Assembly (NCBI GenBank): GCA_958446785.1
Contig: CAUCXP010000076.1
Coordinates: forward strand, 1-7,223
Reading direction: 5' to 3'
DNA from: an uncultured Collinsella sp.
GTDB taxonomy: Bacteria > Actinomycetota > Coriobacteriia > Coriobacteriales > Coriobacteriaceae
DNA: 7,223 nucleotides
The position numbers and the translations under genes were made by a program. Below, piece by piece: positions 4,913 to 7,223 of the stretch; the first letter of the stretch is position 1; each line of letters begins with the position of its first letter. The notes beneath the pieces were generated by a model. That model was not told the DNA's origin. It saw nothing but the letters and a program-made list of their open reading frames with translations, and did no database searches.

Positions 4913-5614
4913 TTACAGTCCGCGAATCCGTACGGCCTCGGGCGGAAACTCCTGCTCGCCGGCATCGGTCTTGATGGTCGCGCGGCCCCAGATGTCCAGG
5001 CCCGCAAACACACCGACCGCAAGCGGCAAACCGTTGGGCGACACCGCCGCAACCTGACGACCCAGCAGCGGCACCATATCGAAGTACTCACCCAGCACCG
5101 GAGCCAGCGGGCCGGCAGCGCCCTGTGGTGTGTTGGCGGCAACCGCCCAGGTGTCCACGCGGGTCAGCACGGCGGTGGCCAATGCCTCGACCAGCACCTC
5201 GTCGGCCATATCCACGCCAAGCTCACCCAGCGCCGCACGCTCAATATCAACCGTCACTGCGGCAAACATGCCCGCGGCACCGGCACCGCCGTTGACGGCG
5301 ACGCGCGCGAACGACGTCTCAAACGCAGGCGCACCGCACACGATATCGCTCGGCCACTGGATACCCACCTTACCGGCAAGGCCCAACCCCGGCGTCGAAG
5401 CCGTGCCCACGAGCGCGTCCATCATGCCCATCGCGGCCACAAACGGCAGGCCGTGGAAGGCGTGCATATTCACATCCGGACGCACGACCAGCGAAAACGT
5501 CAGCGAAGCATCGCCCGCGTTCCATGCGCACCAGCCCGCTGACACGCCCTCGCGGCCCGCGTCACGCGCCGCGTCGAGCTCGGTACCGGCGACAACAGCA
5601 TTCATCTCGATCAT
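4913..5614 (-). CDS. Biotin protein ligase (BirA/BPL) homologue, probably catalytically degenerate
   Basis: True biotin protein ligases activate biotin with ATP and attach it to a lysine of acetyl-CoA carboxylase and related enzymes. Homology shows in LTFSLVVRPDV (residues 38-48), KVGIQWPSDIV (82-92, family: KWPND-I/L) and a C-terminal SH3-like domain at about 184-233 (LGRQVAAV, GVFAGLDIWGRATIKT, EAVRIRG). There is no N-terminal DNA-binding domain. Two hallmark motifs are missing. The Gly/Arg biotinyl-adenylate loop (GRGRxGRxW) is absent, because the N-terminus before LTFSLVVRP is only about 37 residues. The lysine normally found soon after WPND (in KLAGIL; Lys183 in E. coli) is also absent, replaced by an Ala/Gly/Phe-rich stretch. 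The usual GIGIN is replaced by VTVDI. The start codon directly abuts the stop of the folate fusion gene (TAG then ATG), with GGGG about 9 nt upstream, so translation is probably coupled. It converges with coaX. Confidence 0.75.
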   Translation of the reverse strand: MIEMNAVVAGTELDAARDAGREGVSAGWCAWNAGDASLTFSLVVRPDVNMHAFHGLPFVAAMGMMDALVGTASTPGLGLAGKVGIQWPSDIVCGAPAFETSFARVAVNGGAGAAGMFAAVTVDIERAALGELGVDMADEVLVEALATAVLTRVDTWAVAANTPQGAAGPLAPVLGEYFDMVPLLGRQVAAVSPNGLPLAVGVFAGLDIWGRATIKTDAGEQEFPPEAVRIRGL

Positions 5615-7223
5615 CTACATACGCCCCAATTCGCCCACGATATGGCCCACGCGATCCTCGGGTTCCTTGACCTCGACACCGTTATAGCGGAAGAACCGCG
5701 CCGGGTCGTGCATCAGGTCCTCGAGCGGCACCAGCACAAAGTCGCGCTCGCCAATGAGCGGATGCGGCAGGCGCAGCTTTTTGCCGCCGTGGGTCTCGCC
5801 GTCCATCCACAGCAGGTCCAGGTCGATGGTGCGCGGGCCGTTGGCCTTGGCCTTTTTGGAGCGGTCGCGGCCCAGCTCGGCCTCGATCTTCATGAGCTCG
5901 TCGAGCAGCACCAACGGCGCCAGCTCGGTCTTAATCTCGATGACGGCGTTGGCAAACGCGTCCTGGCGCGTCTCGTAGGCCGGCTCGCTCTCGTAGATCT
6001 TGGAGGAGTTGGACACGCAGGTGAGTGGAATCTCGGCGATCATGTCGCGTGCGGCGCGGATGTTGTCACAGCGATGCCCCAGGTTGGAGCCCACGGCCAC
6101 AAACGCGCGGCGCGGCTGCGGCTTGGCAACCGCCCAGTAGCCGTTCAGGAACTGCGCAAAGCCCGCGGCGTCGTGCACGCGCACGATGTTGGCACCGGCC
6201 TGGATGGCACCCAGGCACACGCCAAACGTAGCGGCATCGCGCTCGGCGGCCTCGGTCACGCCCGAGACGGCGCCCACAAAGCGCTTGCGCGATACGGCGC
6301 ACATGAGCGGATAGCCCAGTGACGCCATCTTGGCAGTCTCGCGCTGGATGACGATGTCCTCGTTGGCCGTCTTGCCAAAGCCCGGACCGGGATCGATGCA
6401 GATGCGGTCGCGCGACACGCCGGCGTGGATGAGCGCGCGGGCCTGGTCGGACAGAAAGCCCATGACGCGGCGCATGATGGGCGCCGAATCGGGCAGGGTG
6501 AAGCGGCGGAGCTGCGAGGTGGGCACGTAGGCTTCCTCGCGGCGGGCGCTGCGGCGCATCATGGCGGCCAGGCGGTCATTGGGCTCCGATGCGGCCTCGG
6601 TGGCCTCGGGCGCGGGCGCGACGGTCTCGGCAGCAGCAGCCTGCTCGGCGGCCGGCGTCTCCTGCTCGCTTGCAGGCTCGGTCGCGGGCTCAGGTTCGCC
6701 AAACGGCAACGAGGGCTGCACCACGCCGCCCGGAAGCTTGGCCTCCGGCTTAGGCTCGCCCAGCAACTTGCCGCGACGGCGACGGGCCGGCTTCTCGGCC
6801 TCGCGCGCGGCCTCGGCAGCCGCTTCGCGTGCCTTCTCGGCAACAAACGCCGCTGCCGAGGTATCGAGCTGCACCGTTGCGTGCGTGCGCGCGGGCGCGG
6901 CGACCTCGCCGGCATGCATCACGATGACGCCGCAGGTGCTCGTCTTAACAAACTCGACCATCTTGGGGTCGGTGAAGCCGGTCACGTCGTTGACGATCGA
7001 GGCGCCGCAGCGCACGGCCGCCTTGGCAACCGCCACGTGACGCGTGTCGATCGAGACGATGGCGCCCTCTTTGGCCAGCGCGCGCACCACGGGCAGCACG
7101 CGGCGAGCCTCCTCGTCGGGATTAACCGGGGTAAAGCCGGGGCGCGTGGACTCGCCGCCTACGTCGATGATGTCGGCGCCGGCGTCGAGCATCGTCAGGC
7201 CATACTCGATCGCGGCGTCCGGG
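5615..7223 (-). CDS. DHPS-HPPK (FolP-FolK) fusion, 5' end cut by the window edge
   Basis: This cytoplasmic bifunctional folate enzyme continues in frame through the right edge, so its N-terminus is missing. Residues below count from the Met at 7190-7192. The HPPK part transfers pyrophosphate from ATP to 6-hydroxymethyl-dihydropterin, and DHPS joins the product to p-aminobenzoate, giving dihydropteroate. DHPS motifs: IIDVGGESTRPG (8-19), SIDT (47-50), IVNDVTG (66-72), DPGPGFGKT (267-275), SRKRF (301-305) and RVHD (338-341). These contain the pterin, pABA and phosphate contacts known from E. coli DHPS. HPPK starts near 363: VAVGSNLG, SKIYESEPA, ELGRDR, GPRTIDLDLL with the two Mg-binding Asp, and LPHP...RDFVLVPLEDL. 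The order is DHPS then HPPK. Between MH (92-93) and DPG (267) there are about 173 residues where E. coli DHPS has about 44, an insertion of roughly 130. The stop is immediately followed by the biotin ligase homologue. As the fusion of folP and folK, I give no single symbol. Confidence 0.93.
   Translation of the reverse strand, partial: PDAAIEYGLTMLDAGADIIDVGGESTRPGFTPVNPDEEARRVLPVVRALAKEGAIVSIDTRHVAVAKAAVRCGASIVNDVTGFTDPKMVEFVKTSTCGVIVMHAGEVAAPARTHATVQLDTSAAAFVAEKAREAAAEAAREAEKPARRRRGKLLGEPKPEAKLPGGVVQPSLPFGEPEPATEPASEQETPAAEQAAAAETVAPAPEATEAASEPNDRLAAMMRRSARREEAYVPTSQLRRFTLPDSAPIMRRVMGFLSDQARALIHAGVSRDRICIDPGPGFGKTANEDIVIQRETAKMASLGYPLMCAVSRKRFVGAVSGVTEAAERDAATFGVCLGAIQAGANIVRVHDAAGFAQFLNGYWAVAKPQPRRAFVAVGSNLGHRCDNIRAARDMIAEIPLTCVSNSSKIYESEPAYETRQDAFANAVIEIKTELAPLVLLDELMKIEAELGRDRSKKAKANGPRTIDLDLLWMDGETHGGKKLRLPHPLIGERDFVLVPLEDLMHDPARFFRYNGVEVKEPEDRVGHIVGELGRM
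6503..6895 (-). other. Low-complexity insertion inside the DHPS domain
   Basis: This codes for residues of about 100-230 (from the Met at 7192). In order it holds an Ala/Glu/Arg helix-like stretch (113-136), a basic cluster RRRRGK (137-142), a Pro/Glu/Ala/Thr stretch (147-204) that looks disordered, and a basic Arg-rich part (207-230). It falls after the strand ending VIVMH, where DHPS enzymes normally have a short loop and helix. The frame stays open throughout and the flanking DHPS motifs are intact, so it is an in-frame insertion and not a frameshift. Confidence 0.8.

Noticed and set aside
6559..6915. Alternative minus-strand frame (118 codons) exactly over the DHPS insertion
   Set aside because: It is an Arg/Pro/Ser-rich frame-shifted shadow of GC-rich low-complexity codons with no ribosome binding site; its match to the insertion reflects composition.

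Overview
The window looks like chromosomal DNA of a GC-rich Gram-positive bacterium. My best guess is a gut member of the Coriobacteriia, such as Collinsella. That guess rests on overall composition, strong AGGAGG-type ribosome binding sites, a type III pantothenate kinase, a fused folate protein and a surface protein with a His/Trp/Cys tail. It comes from memory of such genomes and was not tested by any search.

The left half (about 1-3600) reads as accessory DNA. It holds two small overlapping minus-strand genes of unknown function (19-646). A gene-free stretch of about 420 bp follows, carrying imperfect 62-73 bp direct repeats and a clear minus-strand terminator. Next is a two-gene minus-strand unit: a two-helix membrane protein with a coiled coil (2273-3070), then a membrane-anchored or secreted protein with a disordered linker and a C-terminal His/Trp/Cys domain (1070-2209). 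A short XRE-family repressor (3236-3571) is divergent from that unit, and the spacer between them contains a TATAAT box and a dyad that could be an operator.

An initiator tRNA gene, tRNA-fMet (3677-3753, minus), with its own promoter and terminator, separates this accessory block from conserved housekeeping DNA.

The right half carries cofactor genes. coaX (3951-4724, plus) makes 4'-phosphopantothenate for coenzyme A. It converges on a biotin protein ligase homologue (4913-5614, minus) that lacks the family's key active-site motifs. A 43-bp palindrome and a terminator hairpin lie between them. The ligase homologue starts immediately after the stop codon of a DHPS-HPPK (FolP-FolK) fusion (5615 to beyond the right edge), so the two are probably cotranscribed and translationally coupled. 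The fusion carries two adjacent steps of folate synthesis on one chain, and its DHPS part is interrupted by about 130 extra low-complexity residues.

The best candidates for something new are the large DHPS insertion, the apparently inactive biotin ligase homologue coupled to it, and the XRE-controlled membrane/surface protein pair beside the tRNA. No CRISPR array, transposase or integrase is visible.
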